Positions 31,302 to 40,134 of a DNA stretch of 64,000 nucleotides are shown in pieces. The DNA lies in the NCBI RefSeq assembly GCF_001440035.1, contig NZ_LJYG01000112.1:615756-679755 (forward strand), read 5' to 3'. How positions within the stretch are numbered: position 1 is the stretch's first letter; each line of letters starts with the position of its first letter. The notes under the pieces were generated by a model, which made no database searches, was not told the origin of the DNA, and saw only the letters and a list, made by a program, of their open reading frames with translations. The translations under genes and the position numbers were made by a program. Origin of the DNA: Bradyrhizobium manausense (GTDB lineage Bacteria; Pseudomonadota; Alphaproteobacteria; Rhizobiales; Xanthobacteraceae).

Positions 31302-32896
31302 GCGCTCACCCCGGCGATGGCGGCTTTGAGCCGGGCCACAGCGATCGGCGAGACCGAGAGGGTTGTCAGGCCGGTCGCCAGCAGCACCTTCGTCAAGCGC
31401 GTATCGGCGGCGGCATCGCCGCAGAGCGAGACCTCGACGCCGCGCTTGCGCCCGGCCTCGACCGTCCGTGCGATCAGCGCCAGCACGGCGGGATGGCCGG
31501 CATCGTTGAGGTCGGCGACGGCGCCGATGTCGCGCGCCGCGGCCATTGTGTATTGGGTCAGGTCATTTGAGCCGATGGAATAGAACGCCGCGCCGAAATC
31601 TTCGGCGCAGAGCGCGGCCGAGGGGACCTCGACCATGATGCCGAGAGGCGGCCTGGCGCAGTCTGTGCCTGCTGCCTTCAGTGCGGCGAATTCCTCGTCC
31701 AGCATGACGTTCGCACGATCGAGCTCCGAGGGAATCGCGATCATCGGCAGCATCACCTTCAGCGTCCCATGCACGGCTGCACGGCACAGCGCCCGCAACT
31801 GCACGCGAAACACCTCCGGCCGCGACAGCGAGAGCCTGATACCGCGCCGGCCCAGGAACGGATTGCGCTCGCCATCATCAGTCACGCCGGGGATCGGCTT
31901 GTCGCCGCCGGCATCGAGGGTGCGGATCGTCACCGGTCGCCCCGCGGCCCATTCGAGAATGCGGCGGTAGACCGCGCATTGTGCATCCTCGCCCGGAAGC
32001 CCTCTCGATCCCTCGAACAGGAACTCCGTCCGTACGAGTCCAATGCCGTCGCAGATGGCGGGATCGAGGCCTGCGAGATCTTCCGGCGCAGCGACATTGA
32101 GGAGAACGGCGATACGGCGCCCATCTGCTGTCACCGCGGGCTTGAGGCGACCAGCATCGGCGGCAATCTGCGCGGCATTCGCAGCCGCCATGCGTTGCTC
32201 GAACAGGCGGCGCGTTTCGGGCATGGGATTGAAGATCACGGTGCCGGCGTCACCGTCGACCAGCGCCAGTGACGGCGGCTGTCCGTTCCATGGCAACGGC
32301 CCCAACCCAACGACCATAGGAGCGCCACGCGATCGCGCGAGCATCGCGACATGCGACGATGGCGATCCGCTGGCGAGCGCAATCGCGCCGCCGCGGGTCC
32401 AGTCAACGGCGAGGAATGTCGATGGGGAAATATCATCACCCGTCACGACGGAATCGCCGGAGATGTTTGCGATCGTGTTTGAACCGTTCAGGCCCGCGAG
32501 GACGCGATCGCGAATGTCGACAAGATCGGCAGCACGCGCCCGAAAATATTCCTCATCCGCCGCGCGGTAGCCGGCGATCTCGACGTCGAGTGCCACCCGC
32601 CAGGCTTCATCGGCGGCCGTACCGCCCGCAATGGCTTCGTAAGCGCCCTCCGCAAGCGCTTCGTCGCCGAGCATTGCAACCTGGAACTCCAGGATCTCCG
32701 CGGCCTCGCCGTGGACCGTCGCGATCAAATCGGCGAGCTCGCTTGCAGCGCCCTCGATCGCCGCCTTCAGCGCTGCGGCCTCCTGTGCCGGATCGCCCTG
32801 CTCAGCCCTGCTCGCCACTTCGCTCGTCAGCACCGCGACCGGGCCGATGGCAAGGCCTGGCGAAGCGGGATGGCCGGTCAGGTGAATCTCGCCCAC
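31298..32896 (-). CDS. ptsI: Phosphoenolpyruvate-protein phosphotransferase (PTS Enzyme I) dedicated to the Dha kinase
   Basis: A 532-residue Enzyme I that takes phosphate from PEP and passes it to HPr. It has the N-terminal HPASPGLAIGPV, the phosphohistidine segment GSPSSHVAMLARSRG (His182), the PEP-binding LVRTEFLFEG, SNDLTQY, and the catalytic-Cys region LCGDAAAD. There is no GAF domain, so it is not the nitrogen-PTS PtsP. GTG start at 32896, 3 bases after the HPr stop. In E. coli DhaM an HPr and an EI-like part are fused to EIIA; here they are separate genes. Confidence 0.88.
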   Translation of the reverse strand: MGEIHLTGHPASPGLAIGPVAVLTSEVASRAEQGDPAQEAAALKAAIEGAASELADLIATVHGEAAEILEFQVAMLGDEALAEGAYEAIAGGTAADEAWRVALDVEIAGYRAADEEYFRARAADLVDIRDRVLAGLNGSNTIANISGDSVVTGDDISPSTFLAVDWTRGGAIALASGSPSSHVAMLARSRGAPMVVGLGPLPWNGQPPSLALVDGDAGTVIFNPMPETRRLFEQRMAAANAAQIAADAGRLKPAVTADGRRIAVLLNVAAPEDLAGLDPAICDGIGLVRTEFLFEGSRGLPGEDAQCAVYRRILEWAAGRPVTIRTLDAGGDKPIPGVTDDGERNPFLGRRGIRLSLSRPEVFRVQLRALCRAAVHGTLKVMLPMIAIPSELDRANVMLDEEFAALKAAGTDCARPPLGIMVEVPSAALCAEDFGAAFYSIGSNDLTQYTMAAARDIGAVADLNDAGHPAVLALIARTVEAGRKRGVEVSLCGDAAADTRLTKVLLATGLTTLSVSPIAVARLKAAIAGVSA

Positions 32897-32899
32897 GAC

Positions 32900-33214
32900 T
32901 TATGCCTCGCCGAACCCGTCATGCACCAGCGCCAGCATGGCCGCGAGCGCCGCCTCGCCATCAGGACCGTTGACGCGGAAATGCAGCGTTGCGCCCTGCG
33001 GCGCTTTCACACGCATCACCTTCACCGGGCTCTTGGCGTCCGTCCACGGTCCCTCGGCCGCAAGCGCAATCTCGATCTTTGCGGTAAAGCCCTTTGCCAG
33101 TTGCGTGAGCTTCACCGATGGCCGCGCGTGCAGGCCGACCGGATTGACGAGGACCGCCGAGGCGGTCAGCGGCGCAAACGTCTGGGCCGCCCGGTTGGCG
33201 TTAACATCATGCAT
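32900..33214 (-). CDS. ptsH: HPr-type phosphocarrier protein
   Basis: A 104-residue phosphocarrier with the active-site motif NPVGLHARPSVKL (His29) and the second-half motif DAKSPVKVM. It relays phosphate from Enzyme I to DhaM. Start at 33214 overlaps the dhaM stop by 8 bases, with GAGGAATTCT as ribosome-binding site; the ~16-residue lead before the HPr fold is longer than usual. Confidence 0.88.
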   Translation of the reverse strand: MHDVNANRAAQTFAPLTASAVLVNPVGLHARPSVKLTQLAKGFTAKIEIALAAEGPWTDAKSPVKVMRVKAPQGATLHFRVNGPDGEAALAAMLALVHDGFGEA

Positions 33215-33593
33215 AGAATTCCTCCGCACTGCGCTTGACGGCGGCAAGCGATGAGCCGCCCGACGATTCGGTCGCGGCGATCACCGCCCCCTCGACCACT
33301 GGGGCATTGCAAACCAGAACGCGCGCGCGACGATCTTCGGGGAGCATCTCCACTGCCATCTCGGAATTGGTCTCGGCACCCCCGAGGTCGACCAGGATCG
33401 CCACGCCTGCCGGCGACCAGGCCGTCTCGATCGCCTCGAGGATTCCGGAAACGTTCGTACCAAGGCCGCCATCGACATCGCCGCCGGTCCAGGCCAGCGG
33501 CACTGCGTCACCGACCATCTGGCGCACCATGTCGGCCGCGCCTTCCGCGATCTTCGGTGAATGCGACACGATGACAATTCCGACATTGCTCAT
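33207..33593 (-). CDS. dhaM: PTS-dependent dihydroxyacetone kinase phosphotransferase subunit DhaM (EIIA only)
   Basis: A 128-residue EIIA-mannose-like subunit. GIVIVSHSPKIAEG carries the phosphorylated His11 and VDLGGAETNSEMA is the conserved second motif. It passes phosphate to the ADP held by DhaL. It is only the first domain of E. coli-type DhaM, the other two being the following genes. Overlaps dhaL by 4 bases. Confidence 0.9.
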   Translation of the reverse strand: MSNVGIVIVSHSPKIAEGAADMVRQMVGDAVPLAWTGGDVDGGLGTNVSGILEAIETAWSPAGVAILVDLGGAETNSEMAVEMLPEDRRARVLVCNAPVVEGAVIAATESSGGSSLAAVKRSAEEFYA

Positions 33594-34204
33594 GGATTGA
33601 CCTCGAACTCCAGTGTCTCAACGGCTGCGCCGATCAGAAGGGACGCCGAGCGCGAGCCGGGATCCATGTGACCGATGGAACGTTCACCAAGGAACGATGC
33701 GCGGCCGCGAATCGCCTGCATCGGCGTGGTGCGATCGGCGGCCTGCGCAGCCTCGGCCGCGATCGCCTTGGCATCGCCGCCTCCCGCCAGGACGGCGTGA
33801 ACCGGCACCAGGACATCCAGCAGGGTTTTCTGCCCCGCCTCCGAACGGCCGCGCGCCTTGACGGCTTCGATCGCCTTCTCCGTCGCGGCGACCAGATCAG
33901 ACCGGCTCGGTTGCTCCGGAAGGGCCTTACCCAGTTCCATGAAGAAAGTTCCGACCAGCGGCCCCGACGCGCCGCCGACCTTCATCACCAACGTCATTCC
34001 TATCGCCTTCAGCATTTCGGGAAGCGACTTGTCGGCAAGGCCCGGCAGTGCCGCGAGCACCGCCTCGAAACCGCGCTTCATGTTCAGCCCGTGATCCCCA
34101 TCGCCAATCGCCTGGTCGAGGCTCGTCAATTCGTCCGCGTGCTCGATCACTGAACCCGCCAGCGCTCGCACCAATCTTTCCCTGGCTACCCGATCAAGGC
34201 TCAT
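33590..34204 (-). CDS. dhaL: Dihydroxyacetone kinase ADP-binding subunit DhaL
   Basis: A 204-residue helical-barrel subunit holding ADP/ATP and magnesium. The metal ligands are in SLDQAIGDGDHG (Asp30, Asp35, Asp37), and GGASGPLVGTFF, GRASFLGERSIGHMDPG line the nucleotide site. Start overlaps the upstream ATPase stop (ATGA), so transporter and kinase are translationally coupled. Confidence 0.92.
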   Translation of the reverse strand: MSLDRVARERLVRALAGSVIEHADELTSLDQAIGDGDHGLNMKRGFEAVLAALPGLADKSLPEMLKAIGMTLVMKVGGASGPLVGTFFMELGKALPEQPSRSDLVAATEKAIEAVKARGRSEAGQKTLLDVLVPVHAVLAGGGDAKAIAAEAAQAADRTTPMQAIRGRASFLGERSIGHMDPGSRSASLLIGAAVETLEFEVNP

Positions 34205-35208
34205 GCCGCGACCCTCCAGCCATTCGCATCGAAAAACAGCGGTTTGTTGAGACAGAGTGACACGACATCTCCGGCGCCAAAGCCCGCCTCGGGATCCGCC
34301 AGCGTCACAACTGGCCGGCCGGCGAGGTCGAGATGGAGATGGCTCTGGTCGCCGAGATGCTCGACCCGCTTGACAATTGCCGAGACTTCGCCGCCGCCGC
34401 GCGCGATTGTCAGATGCTCGGTCCGCGCGCCGACCGTCGCGGCGCCGGCAGGCGCACGGCCGAACAGAGCTGCCGGAAGCAGGTTGATCGTCGGCTGGCC
34501 CAGCCTTGCTGCGACATGCGCGTTGATCGGGTTCTCGTAGATCTCGCGCGGCGAGCCGATCTGCAACAGCCGTCCGCCCTCGATCACGCCGATGCGCGAG
34601 GCCATGGTCATCGCTTCGGTTTGGTCGTGGGTGACATAAAGAATCGTCGCGCCGAGATCGACCTGGATGCGCTTGAGCTCGAGGCGCAACTCGCCGCGCA
34701 GCTTGGCATCCAGCGAGGACAGCGGCTCGTCCATCAGATAGATCGAGGGCGAACGCACCAGCGCCCGGCCGATCGCGACGCGCTGCATCTGCCCGCCCGA
34801 GAGCTGCGTCGCCTTGTTGTCCAGCTTGTTCTCGATGTGAAGCAGACGCGCGACCTCCCGCACTTTCATGCGAATATCGGCCTCGCCCACGCGGCGGGTC
34901 GGGGCCCGCAGCGCGAAGGCCATGTTCTCGAACACGGTGAGGTGCGGATACAGCGAATATTGCTGGAAGACGAAGGCCACATCGCGGTCCGCCGGCGCAT
35001 TGCCGGTGACGTCACGCCCGTCGATCCGGATCGAGCCGCTATCCGGCTGCTCCAATCCGGCGATCAATCGCAATGCCGTGGTCTTGCCGGCACCGGTGGG
35101 CCCGAGCAGCGCGACGAACTCGCCGTCGCCGATGGTCAGCGACAGATCACCCAAGGCTTGCGTCTTGCCGAAGGCTTTGGAAACGGAGACGATCTCGACC
35201 TCAGCCAT
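34201..35208 (-). CDS. Sugar/polyol ABC transporter ATP-binding protein (second ATPase)
   Basis: A 335-residue MalK/UgpC-type ATPase: Walker A GPTGAGKT, signature LSGGQMQR, Walker B IYLMDEP, and a C-terminal regulatory OB-like part. Unusually, the operon has two different ATPases, presumably forming a heterodimer as in the rhizobial glycerol importer GlpST. Start at 35208 overlaps the first ATPase by 8 bases; longer in-frame starts run through that gene and are rejected. Confidence 0.88.
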   Translation of the reverse strand: MAEVEIVSVSKAFGKTQALGDLSLTIGDGEFVALLGPTGAGKTTALRLIAGLEQPDSGSIRIDGRDVTGNAPADRDVAFVFQQYSLYPHLTVFENMAFALRAPTRRVGEADIRMKVREVARLLHIENKLDNKATQLSGGQMQRVAIGRALVRSPSIYLMDEPLSSLDAKLRGELRLELKRIQVDLGATILYVTHDQTEAMTMASRIGVIEGGRLLQIGSPREIYENPINAHVAARLGQPTINLLPAALFGRAPAGAATVGARTEHLTIARGGGEVSAIVKRVEHLGDQSHLHLDLAGRPVVTLADPEAGFGAGDVVSLCLNKPLFFDANGWRVAA

Positions 35209-36298
35209 GCGCAACTCCTTCATGCAGCGCGGTGCGAATGGCCCGGCCCGACGCCTTGTCGAAGATCGACAGCGTGTCGGGCCGGAAGTCGAGCCCAACG
35301 GTCTCGCCCGTCCGAAACGATCTGCTGCTGGGCGAGCGGGCCTTGAGCGCGCCATAGCTGGTCGTCACCGTCACGATCTGCGTCGTGCCCAGATATTCGG
35401 TGCCATAGACCTCGCCGCGCACCATGCCGCGATCGGTGAAGCGCACGTGCTCGGGTCGCACGCCAAGCACGAGCTCGCTCTCCGCCATCGCCTCGCGTGC
35501 AGCCGGAATGGCCACATCGCGCTCGCCGAGCCGGATAGCCTCGGCGCCGGTCTGCAGGCCGCCACGGAACGGCAGGAAGTTCATCGGCGGCGAGCCGATG
35601 AAATCCGCAACGAACAGCGAAGCCGGCCGGTCATAGATGTCCCGCGGGCTTGCGACCTGCTCGACAACGCCGTTGTTCATCACCGCGATCCTGTCGGCCA
35701 TCGCCATGGCTTCGAGCTGGTCATGGGTGACATAGACGGTCGTCGCGCCGAGCCGGTCATGCAGGGCACGCAGCTCATGAATCATGGCCTCGCGCATCTC
35801 GGTATCGAGCGCGCCCAGCGGCTCGTCCATCAGGAAGCATTTTGGCTTGCGCACGATCGCCCGCCCGAGCGCGACGCGCTGCCGGTCGCCGCCGGCAAGG
35901 CCCGAGACGGAACGGTCGAGGAGATGGGAGATCCGCAGGATGCGCGCGGCCTCGACGACGCGACGGTCACGCTCGGCCGCACCGATGCCCTCGCATTTCA
36001 GGGGAAAGCCGATGTTGCGCCGGACATTCATGTGCGGATAGAGCGCAAACAGCTGGAACACGAAGGCGATGTCGCGCGCCGAGGCGCGGTTCATCGTCAC
36101 GTCCTCGCCGTCGAGCCTGATCGTGCCTGCCGTCGGCAGCTCCAGGCCGGCGATCATGCGGAGCGTTGTGGTCTTGCCGCAGCCGGAAGGTCCGAGCAGA
36201 CAAAGGAACTGGCCGTCCTCCACGGTGAAGCTTGCGGACTTGACGGCATGGAAGTCACCAAAGGATTTGTCGAGCGCCTCGACCTTGATCTGTGCCAT
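35201..36298 (-). CDS. Sugar/polyol ABC transporter ATP-binding protein (first ATPase)
   Basis: A 365-residue MalK/UgpC-type ATPase beginning MAQIKVEALDKSFGDFHAV, with Walker A GPSGCGKT, a signature that reads VSGLAGGDRQRVALG rather than canonical LSGGQ, Walker B CFLMDEP and a C-terminal TOBE region. The altered signature implies that one of the two ATP sites of the heterodimer is degenerate. The small membrane protein gene lies 4 bases upstream. Confidence 0.88.
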   Translation of the reverse strand: MAQIKVEALDKSFGDFHAVKSASFTVEDGQFLCLLGPSGCGKTTTLRMIAGLELPTAGTIRLDGEDVTMNRASARDIAFVFQLFALYPHMNVRRNIGFPLKCEGIGAAERDRRVVEAARILRISHLLDRSVSGLAGGDRQRVALGRAIVRKPKCFLMDEPLGALDTEMREAMIHELRALHDRLGATTVYVTHDQLEAMAMADRIAVMNNGVVEQVASPRDIYDRPASLFVADFIGSPPMNFLPFRGGLQTGAEAIRLGERDVAIPAAREAMAESELVLGVRPEHVRFTDRGMVRGEVYGTEYLGTTQIVTVTTSYGALKARSPSSRSFRTGETVGLDFRPDTLSIFDKASGRAIRTALHEGVAHG

Positions 36299-36302
36299 CG
36301 CG

Positions 36303-36515
36303 CTACTCCCGGACCTTCGACACGATGGTGAACATCACCGTGCCGAACAGGGTTGTTGCGAACGACCAGGAATACAGGGTCAGTGAGAATGGCTGCATCA
36401 GCATCACCACACCGGCAGCGATGATCGCGGTCGCCACGGCTTCAAGCGGGCCGCGGCGCAGAATGCGGTCTGCAAGCCCGCGAGGCGCGATGGATGGGGT
36501 GACATCGAGGCTCAT
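36303..36515 (-). CDS. Small two-helix membrane protein of the polyol ABC operon
   Basis: A 70-residue protein with two hydrophobic segments (AVATAIIAAGVVMLMQPF and SWSFATTLFGTVMFTIV). Start overlaps the permease stop (ATGA) and the first ATPase follows 4 bases later, so it is a genuine operon member. Rhizobial glycerol transporter operons carry a comparable small membrane protein (GlpU), and a transporter accessory role is likely by analogy. Confidence 0.75.
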   Translation of the reverse strand: MSLDVTPSIAPRGLADRILRRGPLEAVATAIIAAGVVMLMQPFSLTLYSWSFATTLFGTVMFTIVSKVRE

Positions 36516-37465
36516 TTGCGGACAGCTCCAAAGGTGATGCCGCGCAACAGATGCTTGCGCAGAAGCACCGTGAACACCACGATCGGCACCAGGAACAGCG
36601 TGGTGCCGGCGGCCACCGCGGGCCAGTCCTGCCCGCCCTCGCCGATGATGATCGGAATGAACGGCGGTGCCGTCTGCGCGTTGCCCGAGGTGAGAAGCAC
36701 GGCGAAAGCGTATTCGTTCCAGGCGAAGATCAGGCAGAAGATCGCGGTTGCCGCAATTCCCGTGGTGGCCTGCGGCAGCACCACCTTCACGAAGGCCTGG
36801 AAGCGGGTGTAGCCGTCGATCATCGCCGCTTCCTCGTACTCGCGCGGGATTTCGTCGATGAAGCCCTTGAGCAGCCAGACGGCGAGCGAGACATTGACCG
36901 AGGTGTAGAGCAGGATCATCCCGAGCCTGGTGTCCGACAATCCGATGGTGCGGTACATCAGATAGATCGGGATCGCGACCGCGATCGGGGGCATCATCCT
37001 GGTCGACAGGATGAAGAACAGCAGATCATCCTTCAGCGGCACGCGGAAGCGCGAGAAGCCGTAGGCCGACAAAGTGCCGAGCGCGACGGCGAGCACGGTC
37101 GAACCGAACGCGATGATCAGTGAGTTGACGAAGCGCGGCACATAGTTCGAGGGACCGGCAACCACCATGTTGCGGCTGCGCGCGATGTCGTCGCACATCC
37201 CCTGCGGCGGCCCCAGCGAACGGATGAATTCCGGCGTCTGGCGCGACCGCGTCGTGAACAGGTTGCAGAAGCCTTCGAGCGACGGCTTGAACAGCACCTT
37301 GGGCGGATAGGAGATCGCATCGTCAGGCGACTTGAACGCGGTGAGCATGATCCAGACCAGCGGGATCATGGTGATGACGGCGTAGAGCACGACCAGCGAA
37401 CCGGCAAAGCGCCGCGTCGTGGCCGAGGGCTCGACGACCGAATGGGCTGTGGTGGCTGAGGTCAT
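36512..37465 (-). CDS. Sugar/polyol ABC transporter permease (MalG type)
   Basis: A 317-residue permease with six hydrophobic segments and the EAA loop EYEEAAMIDGYTRFQAFVKV, plus FIDEIPRE just before it. A periplasmic insert after the first helix (residues ~50-110) contains Cys and Arg. Its ATG at 37465 overlaps the MalF-type permease stop. A longer in-frame reading to 38320 is antisense-frame noise over that gene. Confidence 0.88.
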   Translation of the reverse strand: MTSATTAHSVVEPSATTRRFAGSLVVLYAVITMIPLVWIMLTAFKSPDDAISYPPKVLFKPSLEGFCNLFTTRSRQTPEFIRSLGPPQGMCDDIARSRNMVVAGPSNYVPRFVNSLIIAFGSTVLAVALGTLSAYGFSRFRVPLKDDLLFFILSTRMMPPIAVAIPIYLMYRTIGLSDTRLGMILLYTSVNVSLAVWLLKGFIDEIPREYEEAAMIDGYTRFQAFVKVVLPQATTGIAATAIFCLIFAWNEYAFAVLLTSGNAQTAPPFIPIIIGEGGQDWPAVAAGTTLFLVPIVVFTVLLRKHLLRGITFGAVRK

Positions 37466-38421
37466 CGGCTTTTCACCTTGTTCAGCGCCTTGACGTAGAT
37501 ATTGGCGAGACCGAAGACCGTCACGAACAGGATGATCGCGAAGGCCGAGGAATAGCCGGTGCGCCAGCTCTCGAACGCGGCACGCTTGAGCGTGATCGAG
37601 GCAACTTCGGTGGTCGATCCCGGCCCCCCGCCGGTCAGCAGATTGACCATGTCGAACATCTTGAAATTCTCGATGCCGCGGAACAGCACCGCCAGCATGA
37701 TGAACGGCAGTGCCATCGGCAGCGTGATCGACCAGAACTGCCGCCATTTCGACGCGCGATCGACCTCCGCCGCTTCGTAGATGTAATCGGGAATCGAACG
37801 CAGGCCTGCGAGGCAGATCAGCATCACATAGGGCGTCCACATCCAGGCATCGACGATGACGATGGCCCAGGGGCTCAGCGTGACGTCGCCCAGCATCTGG
37901 AAGGACGAGGCCGCGCGTCCGGTGAAGAAGGCGACGACGTAATTGAACAGTCCGATCTGGGGCTGGTACAGGAACGTCCAGAAATTGCCGACGACGGCCG
38001 GCGACAACATCATCGGCAGCAGGATGATGGTGGTCCAAATCCCGTGGCCCCTGAACTTCTTGTCGATGAGATAGGCGAGGCCAAACCCGAGAACGGTCTC
38101 GATCACGACAGTCCAGATCACGAAATGCGCCGTCACCTGCATCGCCGCCCAGATGTCCGGATCGGTCAGGATCGACTGGTACCAGTCGGCGCCCAGCCAG
38201 ATCGTCGGCACATTGGCTCTGTTGGCGCGATAGTTCGTGAACGACAGATAGATGGTCCAGAGCAGCGGAAAGATGTTGATAGCCAGCAGCAACACGATCG
38301 TCGGCGTGATGAAGAGCCACGCGAGCGTCCTGTCCGACAGGCCGCGGATACGATGCGCCACACTGGGCCGGACCATGACGGCCCGATAGGTGATCCGCGA
38401 AGAGGCACTCAATTCATTCAT
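37462..38421 (-). CDS. Sugar/polyol ABC transporter permease (MalF type)
   Basis: A 319-residue permease with about six hydrophobic segments and the EAA-type loop IYEAAEVDRASKWRQFWSI. The start at 38421 (MNELSASSRIT) was chosen over longer in-frame options that run back toward the binding-protein gene. It follows the binding-protein gene after 100 bases. Confidence 0.87.
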   Translation of the reverse strand: MNELSASSRITYRAVMVRPSVAHRIRGLSDRTLAWLFITPTIVLLLAINIFPLLWTIYLSFTNYRANRANVPTIWLGADWYQSILTDPDIWAAMQVTAHFVIWTVVIETVLGFGLAYLIDKKFRGHGIWTTIILLPMMLSPAVVGNFWTFLYQPQIGLFNYVVAFFTGRAASSFQMLGDVTLSPWAIVIVDAWMWTPYVMLICLAGLRSIPDYIYEAAEVDRASKWRQFWSITLPMALPFIMLAVLFRGIENFKMFDMVNLLTGGGPGSTTEVASITLKRAAFESWRTGYSSAFAIILFVTVFGLANIYVKALNKVKSR

Positions 38422-38521
38422 TGCAGCGACCGATCCTGGCACCCGGGATGTCGACGATGCGACAGTTCCGGTCATCGAAGGAAAGCCCGGAGCGCGAGCG
38501 CACGCGCTCCGGGAATCAACC

Positions 38522-39868
38522 TCAGAACTTCTTGCCTTCTTCCTTGAAGATCGCCTTCCAGTCCTTGACCAGACCGTCGAGCGCTTCCTGTGCGGTGCCC
38601 TTGTCGGCCACCACGTAATCATGCACGCGCTTCTGCTCGGCTTGCAGCAGCTGGGCGTAGGACGGCTCGGCCCAGAAGTCGACCACCATGCCCATCGATT
38701 GCAGGAACTCCTTGGCGAACGGCGCACTGCTCGGGAAGCTCGGATCGTTCAGCACCGACTTGGCGCAGGAGTAGCCGCCGAGCGCCCACCACTTCTTCTG
38801 GACGTCGCCGCCGGAGAACCACTTGATGTATTGCAGCGCCTCGGGCTGGTTCTTCGAGTAGGAGACCACCGAGATGCCCTGTCCGCCGAGCTGCGTCGCC
38901 TGCGCGGCAGGACCTGCCGGATTGACGAAGAAGCCGATCTTGTCGCCGCCGACATTCGGGTCCTTGTAGAGGCCCGGGAAGAACGCGAAGAAGTTCATCT
39001 GCAGCGCGACCTGTCCGGACTTGAAGGCATCAAGCCCTTCCGACATGTAGGAGTTGGAGGCGCCGGGCGGCGTGCAGCACTTGTAGAGCTCCTTGTAGGC
39101 TTCGAGTCCCTTCACCGCATTGGCCGAGTTCACGAACCCGTCCATCGCATAGGGCTTCTTCGGATCGTCGTATTTGAAGCCGTAATCGTAGAGGTAGTTC
39201 GAGACGCCCATGGTGATGCCTTCCGAGCCACGCTCGGTATAGATCGAGGCGCCATAGACCTTCTTGCCGTCGATCTCGCGGCCCTGGAAGAATTGCGCAA
39301 TGTCCTTGAGCTCATCGAGCGTCTTCGGCACACCGATTTCGCGGCCGTACTTGGCCTTGAAGTCCTTCTGCACGTCCGGCCGTGCGAACCAGTCCTTGCG
39401 ATAGGTCCAGCCCACCGCATCGCCCATCGCCGGCAGCGCCCAATAGTTCGGCGTGTTCTTCGGCCATTCGGAATAGCCGACCACCGTCGCCGGCATGTAG
39501 TCGTCCATGCTGATTCCTTCCTTCTTGAAGAAATCGTTGAGCTTGACGTACTGGCCGTTCTCCGCGGCACCGCCGATCCATTGGGAATCGCCGATGATGA
39601 GGTCGCACAGCGAGCCGTGCGAATTGAGTTCGTTCAGGAAGCGATCGGCGTAATTGGTCCACGGCACGAATTCGAACTTCATACCGATACCCGATTTGGC
39701 GGTGAAGTCCTTCGACAATTCGACCAATGCGTTGGCCGGGTCCCATGCGGCCCAGCACAGCGTGATGGTCTTGCCCTGCGCCTGCGCGGGCGTGGTGCCC
39801 GCTCCGACGCCAAATGCGGCGGCGACTGCCCCGCATGCCACTACAAGCGTCTTCGTCGTCCGTTTCAT
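38522..39868 (-). CDS. Sugar/polyol ABC transporter substrate-binding protein
   Basis: A 448-residue extracellular binding protein of the MalE/UgpB type, with a signal peptide (VVACGAVAAAFGVGAGTTPAQAQ). Aromatic residues typical of sugar binding occur (CWAAWDP, PNYWALPAMGDAVGWTYRKD, WWALGGYSC). ATG at 39868 follows CCAGGAGGGAACG. It is the first gene of an operon that continues through two permeases, a small membrane protein, two ATPases and the Dha kinase genes, so its ligand is probably the precursor of the kinase substrate. No polyol dehydrogenase is present in the operon. Confidence 0.87.
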   Translation of the reverse strand: MKRTTKTLVVACGAVAAAFGVGAGTTPAQAQGKTITLCWAAWDPANALVELSKDFTAKSGIGMKFEFVPWTNYADRFLNELNSHGSLCDLIIGDSQWIGGAAENGQYVKLNDFFKKEGISMDDYMPATVVGYSEWPKNTPNYWALPAMGDAVGWTYRKDWFARPDVQKDFKAKYGREIGVPKTLDELKDIAQFFQGREIDGKKVYGASIYTERGSEGITMGVSNYLYDYGFKYDDPKKPYAMDGFVNSANAVKGLEAYKELYKCCTPPGASNSYMSEGLDAFKSGQVALQMNFFAFFPGLYKDPNVGGDKIGFFVNPAGPAAQATQLGGQGISVVSYSKNQPEALQYIKWFSGGDVQKKWWALGGYSCAKSVLNDPSFPSSAPFAKEFLQSMGMVVDFWAEPSYAQLLQAEQKRVHDYVVADKGTAQEALDGLVKDWKAIFKEEGKKF

Positions 39869-39968
39869 TACACGTTCCCTCCTGGTGGACCGGCCATCGA
39901 CATGGCGCGGCTTTCCTACCCGCTCGAATGCTTCGAGCAGAGCAACACAGTCCATGACGAGCTGAGTA

Positions 39969-40051
39969 ACTAAACTGGAGTTTCCTCGCGCCACCCGGAT
40001 TCTATAGGCCCGGCAGGCTCGATTTGTTTAGTGAACCACCAATTACTAAAC
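39969..40051 (-). promoter_or_regulatory. ACTAAAC/GTTTAGT operator-like repeats upstream of the polyol importer operon
   Basis: The heptamer ACTAAAC occurs at 39969-39975 and 40045-40051 and inverted (GTTTAGT) at 40026-40032. The last two form a 7-bp inverted repeat spaced by 12 bases. On the minus strand they lie 101 to 183 bases upstream of the binding-protein start. A TATAGA element lies between them and the start (around 40008). The arrangement suggests a repressor or activator site. The bound protein is unknown. The rest of the gap 39869-40134 shows no gene. Confidence 0.5.
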
Positions 40052-40134
40052 ATTGCAAGCGCAGTTTCTCAGGCCTCCGGCATCGGGCCCCCGGAGATTG
40101 CACTCCGCCTCCAGCACACGAAACGTCGGCGCGC

